64,000 nucleotides of DNA, taken from positions 1-64,000 of the forward strand of contig JAULBX010017970.1 in assembly GCA_032358255.1 (NCBI GenBank). The letters are read 5' to 3'. The notes beneath the pieces are model-generated. The model made no database searches. It worked only from the letters and a program-made list of their open reading frames with translations, and was not told the DNA's origin. This document shows positions 10,094 through 22,555 of the stretch, piece after piece (within the stretch, counting starts at the first letter, position 1; each line of letters begins with the position of its first letter). The position numbers and the translations under genes are program-made. The DNA comes from Heterotrichella gracilis. Lineage: Eukaryota; Sar; Xanthophyceae; Tribonematales; Xanthonemataceae.

Positions 10094-13000
10094 TCAGCAA
10101 CCTTGAATTTCATTCAAAAAGTCTTGCCTGCTCAAATATTCCTCGTCATCGCGGATCCGCCTGCAGGATGTGCAAGCGGTGGTCAGGCCAAGGGCAATGA
10201 CCCGGCGGCACACCTGGCAGATACAACCGCTGCCGCAGCAACGGGGATTGATAGGAACATGCAACGAACAAGAACAAAAGAACATGTATACAATTTATGG
10301 GTTGTCAAGTCATGTGTATGCATCTAGATGTTTCAAACACAAACATGTAAATGCGGCTGAGGCGCGGAGGGTTGAACTGAAAAAGTGTGTTGGGCCTTGC
10401 AAAACACCTTGCACGGGTACTCAGTGCTTCATGGCCCATGTGCACTGCATACTCATTGTGCCCGGCACTGTTACAGTACCCAACGATGATGATGCGCCCT
10501 GATCCGCACTTGCCATGTAAGTAGGTGACACCAAATAGCCATATATCTATCTACCGCGTATCCAAAATGGGCAGGTCCACTGTCCTCTAAATCCTCATGA
10601 GTCCCTTCAACTTACACTTGCGTCAGCTTGGGAAAGGCGCCTGCATTGCCCCACTCTGCTGGCAGCCTCCCGCTTAGCTGGTTGGAACGCAGGAACCTGC
10701 AGGTTGGCATTGGGGGTGTGTGTGCGTACATGCATGTGGCACCAGCCCAGCGCACAGGTGCCGCCATTACACAGGCTTGTAGCAAGGCGGGCCATACGGA
10801 TGGGGTATACACAGCAGCGACTCTACAGGAGACAATCAAGCCATGCACACCTACACCAAATTGGCACAGCGTGAACACGATAGCGCACATGTGTGCAGAG
10901 GTGGTGGTGGTGCGCAGTGGTGGGTGTGCCACTGGAGTTGCACAGCGCCATGAGTGCAGTGGAGTAGTCTTAGTGGGGAGTGGAGTGGGAGGTGGGTGCC
11001 ATGGGCAGTGAAACTCCACGCTTGGGGTGTGAGGAATGTTGATTGAGGGGGGCAGAGGGATGAGCTGTGGCACTGTGCTTCTTTTCTAAGAAGAAGAATT
11101 GAAGTGGATGGTGGAGAGGGAAGGGGTGCCTGATAATTCTCAACTTATATTCTCAATACGTTATGTTGCGTGAAGGAATGCGTGAAGTGCGTGTGTGGAG
11201 GGAGCAAGCCTGGAAAATAGCGGGGTGAATAGTCATGGTAACATGCGTCAACCACCATGGTTAGCGCACATGGTGAGGCCACAGGCCATCGCAACTTACA
11301 GCCATTCCAGCACCGAGAAGGCCCCTGCATTGCCCCATGATGCCGGCAGCTCCCCGCTCAGCTGGTTGTCATCGAGGTCTCTATATATTTGCAATAAAAT
11401 GTGTGTGAGGACATGTATGTGGCACCAGCGCAGCGCACAGTTGCCACAAGTGCGCGGGTTTGAGGCGGGGTGGGACATGCGGGATGGGGTAAAAATGGTG
11501 GCAGCCTCCACAGGAGACATTCAGGACATGCACACCCATTTGGTGCAGTGTGAACAGGGTAGCGCACATGTGTGCATAAGGGTGGTGGTGCGCACTGCAT
11601 GGTGTGCCACGGGATTTATACAGCACCATCAGTGGGTGGAGAATTCCTAGTGGGCAGTGGAGTGGGAGGTGGATGCCATGGGCAGTAAAACCCCGTACTT
11701 GGGTTGTGAAACAGGAATGTTGGGTGGGGGGGGCACAGGGTAGCGCTGTGGCAGTGTGCTTCTTCTGAGGGAAAAATGAAGTGGGATGGGAGGGTTTGGG
11801 AAGGAGCCTGGAAATTCCATAATATATTCTTAATACATATTAACAATAATATGTGGACTTTGCGGGCTCCTTTCCCCTCCCTGTGATATGTTGCGTGAAG
11901 GAATGTGTGAAGTGGGTGTATTGGGGGTTGGAGCCTTGAAAATAGCGTTTCTTTTCAAAGGTGAATTGTCAGAGTGATGTGGGTTGACCTTTATGCCTAG
12001 CGCAAATGGTGCTGTCACAAGCCACAGCAACTTACAGATATAATAGCTTGGAAAGGCCCCCACATTGCCCCAAGGTGCTGGCAGCTCCCCCCTCAGCTGG
12101 TTGTCACTCAATTTCCTGCAGGTTTGCAACGGGAGGGTGTGATTACATGCATGTGGCACCAGCGCAGCGCACAGTTGCCACCACTGCACAGACCTGAGGC
12201 AGGGCGCCTGCGGGTCATGCGGATGGGGGACACGTAACACTGGTGCAAGCGGACAGCCACACCCCATAGGCTATGTTTGAAGAGGGTAGCGCACATCTGA
12301 GCAGTGGCTGTGTGCATAGGGTGTGATGGTGTGCTGCAGGGTGTTCAATACTACTAGAGGTGCACAGGGCCATGAGTGCAGTGACGTGGAGGTGGCTGCC
12401 ATGGGCAGAGAAACAAAACAACCAATGATAATTTTCATTGATAAAAAAATAGATAAATTTTTAATACAATAGATAAATCTTGTAAATAAATCTTGTAATA
12501 CAATAGATAGATCTTGTAAGTAAATGTTGTAATACTGAATACAATAGATTGCCCCTGTCCTCCTCCCCCTCCGGGTCACCATTCATTGCAATTCTTCACT
12601 TGGCTTGCAATTTCAGGTGAGCGGGCGGCGGGTACCATGTTGGCAATGGTGGCAAATGGCATGGGATGAATTGAGCCTTGAAAATACATGTCTTTCTAAC
12701 TTAGAATTGACTTGAAGTCAATTGAAGATGATGTAAGTCGACCACTATGTCTAGCGCACATGATGCTGCCTCAAGTCATTGCAACTTACAGGCCCCTCAG
12801 CTCTGGAAAGGCGCCCGCCTTGCCCCACGATGCCGACAGCTCCCCCTTTAGCTGGTTTCTGGTCAGATCCCTGCAGGTTTGCAACGGGGGGGTTGTGAAA
12901 TACATGCATGCATGACCAGCTCAGCGCACAGTTGCCACCACTGCACAGGCTTGAGATGGATCGGGTCATGCGGGGTGGGGTACACATAGCACCGGTCCCC

Positions 13001-16000
13001 ACAGGAGACCGGCAGGCCATGCACACCCACTCTCCGTAGGCTGTATGCACAGGGATGGCCGTGCGCAATGCAGGGTGTATCGCTGCAGGTGCACAGCGCC
13101 ATGAGTGCAGGAGAGTGGTTCTAGTGAGCAGTGGAGTCATGGGCAGTGGTGGAGTGGAAGTGGGTGCTTTGGGACATTCAAGCCAGCAATCTGGCCAGGG
13201 AAACCACTCCAGTTTATTTTCCCTCTTAATTCCCTGTCAAGTTTCAAATTTGGGGCCCAAAACAAACCACAAGAAAACAATCTGGGAACATTTACTACTA
13301 TATATATACATCAGATTGTAGAGGTTAGGGCTTTAGAGATGTGCCTGAAGAATCTTGAGGATTAATGGTGTCCGTTTGTAGACGTTATGGGCGTAGGGTT
13401 GTCCTCGCATGGTTTCTTGGGGCTGCTCAAGTTGCAGGCAATGTTCAAGGAGCCTGTAAAGTGAATTTGTTTATAATGCACATTGGGCTTCAGCCTGCAG
13501 CAGTGTTCTTCTTGTCCAAAATGAAGGATTAGGGAGCATTAAAGGGGAAGGGAAGCCTGGAATGTCTTTGTTGTGTGAAGAAATGGAAGACGTGAAGAGG
13601 TGAATTTTTTGTGCAGGGGGTGGGTGAGCTCCTTGTGTGGGAGGATTGAGCCTATGGCCAGTGTGCTTCTTTTCCAAAAAGAACAGTTGAAGTGGGATGT
13701 GGGGAGGGGAACGGAGCTTAACATGTCCTATGAAGACTTGAATGAAGTGAAGTGTGTTTTGCAAAGACGGGAGGAGGTGAGCAGCATTGGTAAGTAGCAT
13801 TTCTTCTCAAAGATTAATTTTCAAGGTGATGTGGGTCGACAACTTTGCCTATGGTGCGGCCACAAGCCATAATAGCTTACAGGGACTCCAGCATGGGAAA
13901 GGCGCCCGCCCTGCCCCACTCTGCCGGCATCTCCCCCCTTAGCTGATTGTTGCTCAGCCATCTGCAGGTTGGGCAATGTGAGTGTGTGTAAGTACATGAA
14001 TGCTACACCAGCGCACGCTGAGCGTCAGTTGCCACCACTGCACAGGTGTAAGGGGGGGTGGGTCATCCGGGATTGGATTCAAATAGCACTAGCCCCCACA
14101 GGTGAGGGTCAGGCATGCACAAACACACCCCATTGGCTCTAAGTGAAGATGGCAACTCCCAGTAAAGCAAGATGATGTACTCAACTGCTACTGTAACACT
14201 CACCGCACATGGGGCGGCAACACGCCAGCGCAACTTACAGGGTGTTCAACATCGGAAAGGCGCCCGCCCTGCCCCACCATGCAGGCAGCTCCCCTCTTAA
14301 CTGGTTGTTGCTCATATTCCTACAGGTTTGCAATGGGGTGTGTGTGAGTACATGCATATCCACACTAACGCAGCGCACACCATTGCACAGGCTTGAGGTG
14401 GGGCGGGTCATGCAGGATGGGGCTCACACAGCACTAGCCCCCACAGGTGAGGGTCAGGCCGCCACCAGCCACCCCCAATTGCTGGAGTGTGACTAGGGTA
14501 GTGAACTGGTAGCAGTGGCTGTAGAGGGTGTCAGGTTTGCCCCGCAGGTTTTTAGTCAGTCCCATGTAATCAACTTTGCCCGCAATTGGACACCAGGAAG
14601 CCTGGCAAATGCATAAAATTTTGTCAATAAAGCAATCAAGTGACGCAGGAATATTGGAGAGGAGCTATGGCAGTGTATTTCTTTTCCAAGTTGGGAGGAT
14701 TAGGGTTTAGGGTTTAGGTCCAGAGCTGAACTTCATGGGCCATGGGTTTGGGTGGGGTGAGTGGGCGAGATAGGTTATATGGCGTTGGGTGGATTGGGCT
14801 GAGATGCATTTTCCTTCTTACCCAAGAGAGGGTAACCATGCCAGGACTACTAGTAGCTCGTCCCTTCCTGCGCACAGTGACATGTCTAATGGTTTAATAT
14901 GTCAGTACCAACAACATGACGAATCAACATGCATGCAGTACCTTATGGTAACGTACGGTTTGGGTGTCTTCCCCGCTTTGGGTCTTCATTTTTATATCTC
15001 ACCCACCAGTTGAGGCTGTCAAATTGGGGAGTTGAAGTGCAATAGTGGGGAGGGAGAGCAAGCCTGGAATTTTCAACTTGAAAATTCAAGGTGATGTGGG
15101 TCGACCCCTAGCCTAGCCATCTGTCGCACATACGGCACATGGGGCCGCCACCAGCCATCGTAACTTACAGGAATTGTAGCTCTGGAAAGGCGCCGGCACG
15201 GCCCCACTCTGGCGGAAGCTCCCCGCTCAGCTGGTTGTAGCCTAGAATCCTGCAGGATATTAGTGTATTTGTCAATAAAATTATGAAGCAAAGGAAAAAT
15301 AGTGGGTGGGATGGGTGAAGGGGTGTGGGCCTGTGGCAGTGTGGTTCATTTTCAGAAAAGAACAGTTGAAGTGGGATGTGGGGAGGGGAACGGAGCTTGG
15401 CATGTCCTATGAAGACTTGAATGAAGTCAAGCGTGGTTTGCAAAGAGGGGAGTAGGTGAGCCGGATAAGTAGCATTTCTTCCAAGGTGAACAGTGAACGT
15501 GATGTGGGTCGGTAACTATGCCTAGCACACATGGTGCACCACAAGCCATCATAGCTTACAGGTCCTCTAGCATGGGAAAGGCGCCTGCCCTGCCCCACTC
15601 TGCCGGCAGCTCCCCCTTAAGCTGATTTCTTCTCAGATCCCTGCAGGTTAGGCAATGAGTGTGTGTAAGTACATGAATGCTATACCAGCGCTGCGCACAG
15701 TTGCCACCACTGCACAGACCTGAGGCAGGGCGACTCATGCGGGATCTGACAAGCGCACCAATAGCCCGCAGAGGCGGGGGGGTAGGCAATTCTGCAAGTA
15801 AAACATTGCAGGGTGATTTATTGGTGAACTTTTGGGTGAGCGTGCACTAAACATCTGCAAAAATAAATAGCTGCAGCTGGTGCGGATCTGAACATATTGC
15901 TGGATGCAAGGTTTAAAATGATAGCACTGCTGGGGCCCATGGATGACCGATGCATTGTTACACACAGGTTCTTGCCAAAATCAAACCACTTACAGTGTTT

Positions 16001-16907
16001 TCAGGCAGGGCAGGTACGGAAGGTCAGTGGGCAGGGAAGACAGCTCCACATCCTCACCCATATTTTCCACTCTGCGCATCAGCAATAGCTTGAAAAACCA
16101 CGCCACATGCTGAGGGACCTCATCGTGCATGGGTGTATGAAGCATGGCGCAGCTTGATGGCCCCAATGCTTGCCAATGGACAAAGGGTAGATGGCATGGG
16201 GCATATGAGTCAGCCATTCGAGCTGGGCAAATGAGCAGTGTAAATACATTTTCAAGGCGCGCTCACTTTATTTCTGCCACATGCCCCTCTTCCATGGTCA
16301 CCTCAGGCCATTGCTCCAAGGGCACCTCCTTGCGCCAGCCCAGCTTGGAGCTATCTGGGTCCAGCACCGCAGCCAGCGCCAGCATCACCTCTCTGTGCAT
16401 GCATGCATTGCAGGTGCATGTCAAAAGGAGGGAAGCAGGAGGACAGTCACAGTCAGGAGCAAACCCTTGCAGCCTCAAGGAGCTCCTTAAGCCAGCAGTG
16501 TGTGGACTACACATGGACAAACACAAGACAGCATGTCTACACCACCCACATGAGCCACACACCAACCATTTGCATCAGATCAGAAGTATGACGAAGGTTG
16601 TCATAAGCGACGTCTCCCAACAGTGAACAATATATGACACAATTGAACCTCGGTGTGCAAGCAAACTGCAGTGCACGACAACAGCAACACGAGCCCCTTT
16701 TGGTTGGCACAAACAAGATGTTGCTCACCGTTCATCTATGGCGCGGGACCTGAGAGGCAGCACTTGTGCATCACTTTCCCGGGCCCCAGGCGCAGCCACA
16801 GCACCAGGCTCATCCCCAGTGCCAGACCCAATCCCAGCGATGGCCACAGCCCCAGCCCTCCAGCAGCAGCGCTGACGCTGGTCGGTGATCCCATGTCGGT
16901 CAACCAT
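10094..16907 (-). CDS. Leucine-rich-repeat protein with one exon per repeat
   Basis: Exons in transcript order: 16729-16907 (start uncertain), 16267-16392, 15994-16152, then repeat exons 15560-15640, 15169-15249, 14239-14319, 13881-13961, 12790-12870, 12036-12115, 11300-11380, 10616-10696, and a last exon 10094-10229. Exon 2 is the N-terminal LRR cap (EVMLALAAVLDPDSSKLGW, then EQWPEV) seen in plant-type extracellular LRR proteins. Seven repeat exons are exactly 81 nt, phase 2 in and phase 2 out, each one 27-residue repeat such as DLRRNQLKGELPAEWGRAGA. The last exon gives a Cys-rich tail with CICQVC and CTSC. The first exon has two competing frames: the one joining exon 2 (AIDER-EVML) and an overlapping one from ATG 16894 with a strong signal-anchor helix (GLGLWPSLGLGLALGMSLVL). 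A one-base error or unseen splice may separate them. Probably secreted or membrane-anchored; ligand unknown. About 415 residues if the 80-nt exon is read through in frame. Confidence 0.72.
12036..12115 (-). other. 80-nt LRR exon with one-base deletion
   Basis: Aligned with its seven 81-nt siblings, this exon lacks one base just after the GCCTTTCC stretch (plus-strand position about 12050). LSDNQLRGELPAPWGNVGAF is intact but the repeat end is out of frame, so including the exon would shift all downstream repeats. It is either skipped, a dead cassette, or a sequencing error. Confidence 0.7.
12421..12555. repeat. AT-rich tandem repeat in LRR intron
   Basis: Imperfect copies of AATACAATAGATAAATCTTG and shorter variants ATAAATCTTGTAA. 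The AT content contrasts sharply with the GC-rich flanks. Confidence 0.7.
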
Positions 16908-17515
16908 GCTTTTGACGTTGCACGCAAATTGGCAATGTGAAGCAACCCCAACCTGCCACAGGTTGCGCGCAACCACAAAAAGAGCAAAATTGACCCAGTA
17001 TTGGGTCAAACGGATAATTTAAAAGTGTATGAAAACGTTTTAAAAACACTGCACACGCTCACCAGCAAGATGATATTTTCCAGTATGCCTCTTTTCTATT
17101 TGTATTCCATTTGTTATTTTGTCAAAAGAAACAAATGAATGAGGCCACCAAGATCAATACTACGATCTATACAATCTGAGCTCCAGGCACTCCAGGACAC
17201 ACTCACCTGCCCTCTCCCTGCCACAGCATGCCTCCAGGTGTTCATCTGCAACGTCAAGGTAGGGTTCCCACCTGCACCAGCCCATGGCAAGGTGAGAAAT
17301 GTGTAGGGTTAAGGTTTTCCACCTGGTGTCGACCCAGGGTTTGGCGGGAATTCCATGGCGGGAAATTCCATTTTGCCAACCTTTGTGCTTGCAGCGCAAA
17401 GCAAAACTTGTATTGTGAACCTTAACCCAAGTGACCCTATCACAAGGCTCCATACTTTTATAATGGCCTTGTACAAGAGCCAGCTGCGTGATCCTGCATG
17501 GTATTAGGTCGCAAG
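16908..17515. other. Divergent promoter region, LRR gene and ARMC8
   Basis: About 600 bases between the start of the minus-strand LRR gene and the plus-strand ARMC8 start. The part at 17010-17150 is AT-rich. No defined promoter motif was identified. Confidence 0.45.
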
Positions 17516-20500
17516 ATGGTGGCACGGGCTGAAGACCTGGTGAAACGTTTGTCAGACCACGACACGGAAACCAAGTTAAGGGCCCTAAAAGACGTCAAGA
17601 ACCAGATCATCGGCAACAAAAACAAAAAACTGTCTTATATCTCGCTCGGAGCGGTCCCTCGTGTGGTTGAGATCCTTGCAAGCCATCCAGACTCGAGTGC
17701 ACTGCTGGTACAAAGTGCTGCGACAGTCGGCAGCTTTGCGTATGGGACGGAGGATGGAGTGGCTGCGGTGTTGGAGAGTGGAGGGCTGGAGCATCTGCTC
17801 AGGACGCTCACCCACCATGACGACAAGGTGGTGGAAGCTGGCGCCAGGTCACTCAAAATGCTGTGCCAGGTACGTCAAGCTGCTGCCCACAACTGTTCCT
17901 TTGGTCACTTGTAAGCAACGCAAGTATTGAATCTAGTTGTGTACGCAACCGTCGTTGTTTTTGCACCTGGGCTGTTTGTCAAGTTTATATGCATGCGTAC
18001 ATTTTTCTGTGTCCCATGTATGCATGCATATGACCAGTATGAGTGCTGTGGTGCCAACTGACGCCGTAGGCACTACCTCTCCTTATTTTACACAATAAAG
18101 CTCAATTTGATGATGGAAACCTTCTGTTTCAGTCATCCCTGGTGCCTAAGAGCGACATCTTCCAGCCACAAGCACTCAGCAAGCTGGTCGGCCTCCTGGG
18201 GTCCACCAACAAGACCGTGACCGAGGTGGCAGCTGTGGTGCTGGCGCGATGCTGCGAAACACGGGAACAGGTACCATATGCCCTTGGAGTGTGCCCAACC
18301 ACTTGCCAATCGCACAGCTACTCTGGAAACCCCAGCCTGAACCCTAAACGCTGCTACTGTGGAAACCCCACGTCTAAAGGGGTTCCAGAGGGGTGAAGGC
18401 ACAGCAGATGGGAATCATTTTATCTTTCTTTTGGCACATGAACATTAACCGTTAAACGCATACATCCAGCCGACAATGCCCGCGCAGCCTTCTGCAAGCC
18501 ATTACCCATCACCACACTGGATGGGCGTCAACGCCCCACAACCAGCCTCCGCAGTAACAATACTGCATGCCAGCAGCCTCACCATTGCGCTCCACTTGCT
18601 GTGTATGGAGGAGCCCCCCCGCCATGAAGCACCCCTGAACTCCCTCACCACACCGCCATATTGCTTGTACCTAAAACACACATTGCCCTGCTGACAGCAC
18701 CCAAGCCTTCCCCGCCACCACACTGTATCACCACCTTGCTCCCTTCCTGCAGCAACAAGCCATCCTGCATGCTGGAGGGCTCACCAGCATGCTCCACCTA
18801 CTCTTCACTGGGGAGCCTCCCCGCCAGGAAGCAGCCCTAGATGCCCTAGCTTCAGCCACACGAGACAACCAGGCGACCTCAACCAGCGCCCTGGATGACA
18901 GGCGCACCCTGCCGGCTATGGTGGCCCTGCTCAAGGCCGCCTCCCCACGCACCCGCCTGCTTGCATGCACTTGTCTCACGCACTTCTCAGTGGCGGTGCC
19001 GGGGGCGCTAGCCACGGCGCATGAGGTGGGTACTTGTAGGCTTTTTTGCCAAACATGTCGGGTAATAAAGCGCATGATGTATGGCATGGTGCAAGCCGTG
19101 AGCAGGGCAATGCCTGAGCTCAACTCCCGCACCAGTGCCCACTCCCACACTCCCCACCCCGCACCCGCAGTCCCTGCGCCAGCACCACCGAGAGTGCCAC
19201 TCCTCCCCTGACATACCCCACCGGGTGTTGCCAATCCTCATCAAGCTGCTCAACGTGGATTCGGTCCGCGAGGAGGTGCCGGGGGTACTCAGCAAGCTGC
19301 TTGACAACCGCACCGAGCTGCAGCGCCAGGCGGCGGACGCGCACGCCATCGCCAAGCTGGCTGGGTTCCTGCAGGATGAGGGGTGCAGCAGCAGGCTCAA
19401 GGTGGGTGGGATGGGGAGTGTGTGTGTGGTGGCGGTGGGGAGGTGGACGGCCCAGCTGATGGGTTGACAAGCGCCACGAGCTAAACGACCAATCAACCGC
19501 GACTAATAGGGGCCACAAGCCAGACTTCACATATGCGCAGGGTTTAGGGTTATGCATCAGTGCGCCCACTGCGCATGTGTGCATGTGCAGGACAGTGGGC
19601 CGCGCGCGTTGGGGGTGCTGTTTAAGGCTCAGAATTTATGGTTTAGGGTTACGCATCAAGCCGCCCACCGCCCGTATCTGCAGGAGGGCACGCTGCCTGC
19701 GCTGGGCGTGCTGTTTAGGGTTTATAATTTAGGGTTCAGGGTTTGCATGAACACTGTCCACACCCCATGTGTGCAGAAGGTTATGCTGCACGCACTGGGC
19801 GTAAGTAACTGTTTAGGGTTTTATCTTACGCATCAACGCACACCGCCCATGTGTGCAGGAGGGCACGCTGCGCGCTCTAGGCGTGCTGTGCGGTCGCCAG
19901 GAGGGGCGCGAGGAGGGACGGGAGCAGGTGCTGGACCCCCGTGTGCTCCAGGCCATCATCAAGGCGCTGGATGACCCCCGACCCGCCACCCGCGCGGCTG
20001 CTTGCTCCTGCCTCAGGGCGCTGTCCAGGTGCACGGATGCAAAGCAGCGGCGGTGTCTACAGCAGGTGGGGGCGAGGGTGGGAAAGATGCGGCTTTTTTT
20101 ATATTGTAGTGCAACTCCTCTCGCCAGCGATAGGTTGTCAATGAATAATGGATGGTAGCAGAGTTTTGCAAAATGGGGAAGCTTTGAGGTTAGCGGAACT
20201 CTGGGCGTTTGGGGCATGTGGTGGTTGGTGGGGATGTGGGGGTGGGGTGAAGCAGTTCATGATGCGGCTGGCCCCCTTGTGGACCCATCTGCAGTTCACA
20301 TACGTCCCATGGGCAATTCATGTACACCATGTGGCGCATTCTTCACCCCATGTCCCCGCATGTAGGCAAGGCTAGTAAAGTCATAATTGGACCTACCATA
20401 CCAGTCTTACTACCCTTGACATTGGCCCGTGTGTGCAATTCATTTACCACCCATGGGCACTCCATGTACACCATATGACCATGTGGTGCATTCTTTACCT

Positions 20501-22555
20501 CACTTTCCTCCGTGCCCAGGCTGACGTGGCTGCCCCCCTTGTGCGCCTGGTGTCAGACCCCGACAGGGATGTGCAGGCAATGGCAGCAGCCACGCTGTGC
20601 AACATTGTCATGGACTTCCCGCCAATCAAGGTGGGGCGGGGGGAAGGTTGGACCCTAGGCTAGGGTTTTTGTGGAGCAGGGATGCCGGTGGGCCCTAGGC
20701 TGGGATTTGTGCGTGATCAGGGTGAAATGTGAATGCTAGGGTTTAGGGTGATGTCACCCAAATTGCTGCACATGCATCGGCGTCAATTACATCCATTGGT
20801 GGTTCATACTGTCCACAGGAGACAGTTCTGCGCACCGGCGGCATCCCTTAGCTGCTGACCCTCACCCACTCACCAGACCGCCGGCTCTGCCACTCTAATC
20901 CCTTTGGAAACCCTAAGCCCCAAACCCTAAAAAGAAGCAGTAATCTAAATTTGTAAAGACAGATTGACTTCAACCCTACTCAACAGGAGACGGTTTTGCG
21001 TTCCGGCGGCATCCAGCAGCTGCTGACCCTCACCCATTCACCCGACCGCCAGCTGCGCCTGAACGCGGTGTGGGCATTCCAGAACCTGGTGTATCTTGCG
21101 GGTGCTGAGGTGAAGGAGGCGGTGATGGCGGCCATGCCGTGGTCACATGTGCGACAGCTGTTCAACGACAAGGTGCTGGAGATACAGGTGGGCGAGGATA
21201 TGTATTTTCATAGTTTCAGTAATTTATTTTGATATTTTGATATGTATCAATGCTGATAAAAGCCCTTTCACCCCTGCATACAAACCCCATACATGTTGAA
21301 CCCATTTGCGCCCCGCCCCTTTACCAGCGCGTGCTGACCATGGGGCGCAACCTATGCAACACCATGCCACTCTGCCCCCTACTCATTTTTTGCATATGTA
21401 GTCCCTCTCTCTCGGCGCGTGCCAGTAATGCTTGCAGTTTGCAACCCCCCGCACACCCTCTGCCCCTTGCAACTCCTCCATCCGTTGCTCCTCCTCACCC
21501 CCCACCCCCACCCACTCTTCAGGAGCGTGTGCTTACCATGCTGCGCAACCTATGCCACGCCACTTCCAAGGAGGACGGCATTCAGCGGGTCATTGGCTGG
21601 AGCCAGGGCCACATGCTGGAGGAGGTGGTGGGCAGGCTGGAGGTGGGTGGCGCTGGGGATGGGCTGGCGGCGGTGGTGGTGGTGGTAGGGGTGGTAGTGG
21701 GGGATGGGTGGGGTGGTGCTCAGCTACAGCCATACCAGCTGCTGGAGGTGGGTACAGGATTTTGGGTGGTGTACACAGACATGAAACTAAGCCCATGCAC
21801 CCAGTTGACGCATTCACCAGGAACCCTTCTTACAACCCACACAATTCCTCTCCTCCCCAGGACACCACCGGCCGCTCCGACAACTTCAAGCAGCATGCGC
21901 TGTACATCGTGTCCAACCTTGCTGCGGGCAGCGAGGCGCACCGGGAGTGCATCATGGCCACGCAGGCGCCCCGCCTGCTGCCCGCCTTCCTGCGGGATGA
22001 TGCGGATGTGGTGCGGCTGGCGGCGGTGTGGCTGGCCATCAACCTCAGCTACAGGTGGGTGGGTGGGTGGTGTGGTGTGTGTGGTGGTGTGGTGGTGATG
22101 GTGGACCCTAAAAGTAAACCCTTGACAGTGAAGAGGTGGTGGGGCACATAAGCAGAGCTAGGTTCCTAGCACAGTGTAATCTGAACTCATGTTACATCAT
22201 TGATATGCTATGAACAGCGGTGCACTCAATGCAGCAGTTACTGGCTAGTTGAGTTGAACCATGGCTGCTTGCAGCATGCACCAGTTGGAAAGGAGTGCAT
22301 GCAGTCCCTAACCCGCAGATACTGACCCCCACCCTTCACCCCCGCAGCGACCACAAACACCCCGAGGCCGCCGCCGCCTGCGCGCGCCGCGTGTTCGTCC
22401 TGCGGGAGGCTGGCGTGCTGTCCCTGCTTGAGGGCATGGTGTCTGACCCCTACAAGGAGGTGCAGGAGCGGGTGAAGACGGCGCTGGCGCAGTTCAAGAT
22501 GGCAGGGGGGGGAGAGGAGGAGGAGGAGGAAGAGGAGGAGATGGATCGGGACTGA
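17516..22555 (+). CDS. ARMC8: ARMC8/GID5-like armadillo-repeat protein
   Basis: Ten exons: 17516-17869, 18133-18270, 18753-19025, 19171-19401, 19859-20065, 20520-20630, 20987-21187, 21523-21642, 21861-22054, 22348-22555. All phases close to about 678 residues, close to the usual ARMC8 length. Diagnostic segments are VKNQIIGNKNKKLSYISLGA near residue 28 and ETVLRSGGIQQLLTLTHSPD, then LRLNAVWAFQNL, in exon 7. ARM-type helices run throughout, for example QHALYIVSNLAAGSEA. Known family role: scaffold subunit of the CTLH/GID E3 ubiquitin ligase, linking substrate receptors to the catalytic RING subunits in cytoplasm and nucleus. The C-terminus is an acidic Glu run followed by MDRD. An in-frame ATG at 17498 would add six residues. 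Decayed exon copies occur at 18553-18654, 19590-19800 (three), 20817-20885 (with a stop) and 21326-21385. A generic armadillo protein is the alternative, but the IIGN..K motif and matching length favour ARMC8. Confidence 0.9.
18553..18654 (+). pseudogene. Decayed copy of ARMC8 exon 3 start
   Basis: Parallels 18762-18860: ILHASSLTIALHLLCMEEPP against ILHAGGLTSMLHLLFTGEPP in the true exon. It lies in intron 2, about 200 bases upstream of the original. Confidence 0.75.
19590..19805 (+). pseudogene. Three tandem decayed copies of ARMC8 exon 5 start
   Basis: Copies near 19590, 19680 and 19783 each begin with CAG and encode a version of EGTLRALGVL (SGPRALGVLF, EGTLPALGVLF, KVMLHALG) before turning into TTTAGGG-bearing sequence. 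The true exon starts at 19859. The spacing is roughly 75-105 bases, so this is a partial tandem array across an acceptor site. Confidence 0.8.
20817..20885 (+). pseudogene. Copy of ARMC8 exon 7 start with stop codon
   Basis: Reads ETVLRTGGIP, stop, LLTLTHSPDR, against ETVLRSGGIQQLLTLTHSPD in the exon at 20987. The acceptor AG is retained. Inclusion would terminate translation. Confidence 0.8.

Noticed and set aside
10616-15640. LRR exons as separate small genes or transposon repeats
   Set aside because: Uniform 81-nt length, shared phase and strict GT-AG borders fit exons of one gene better than independent elements.
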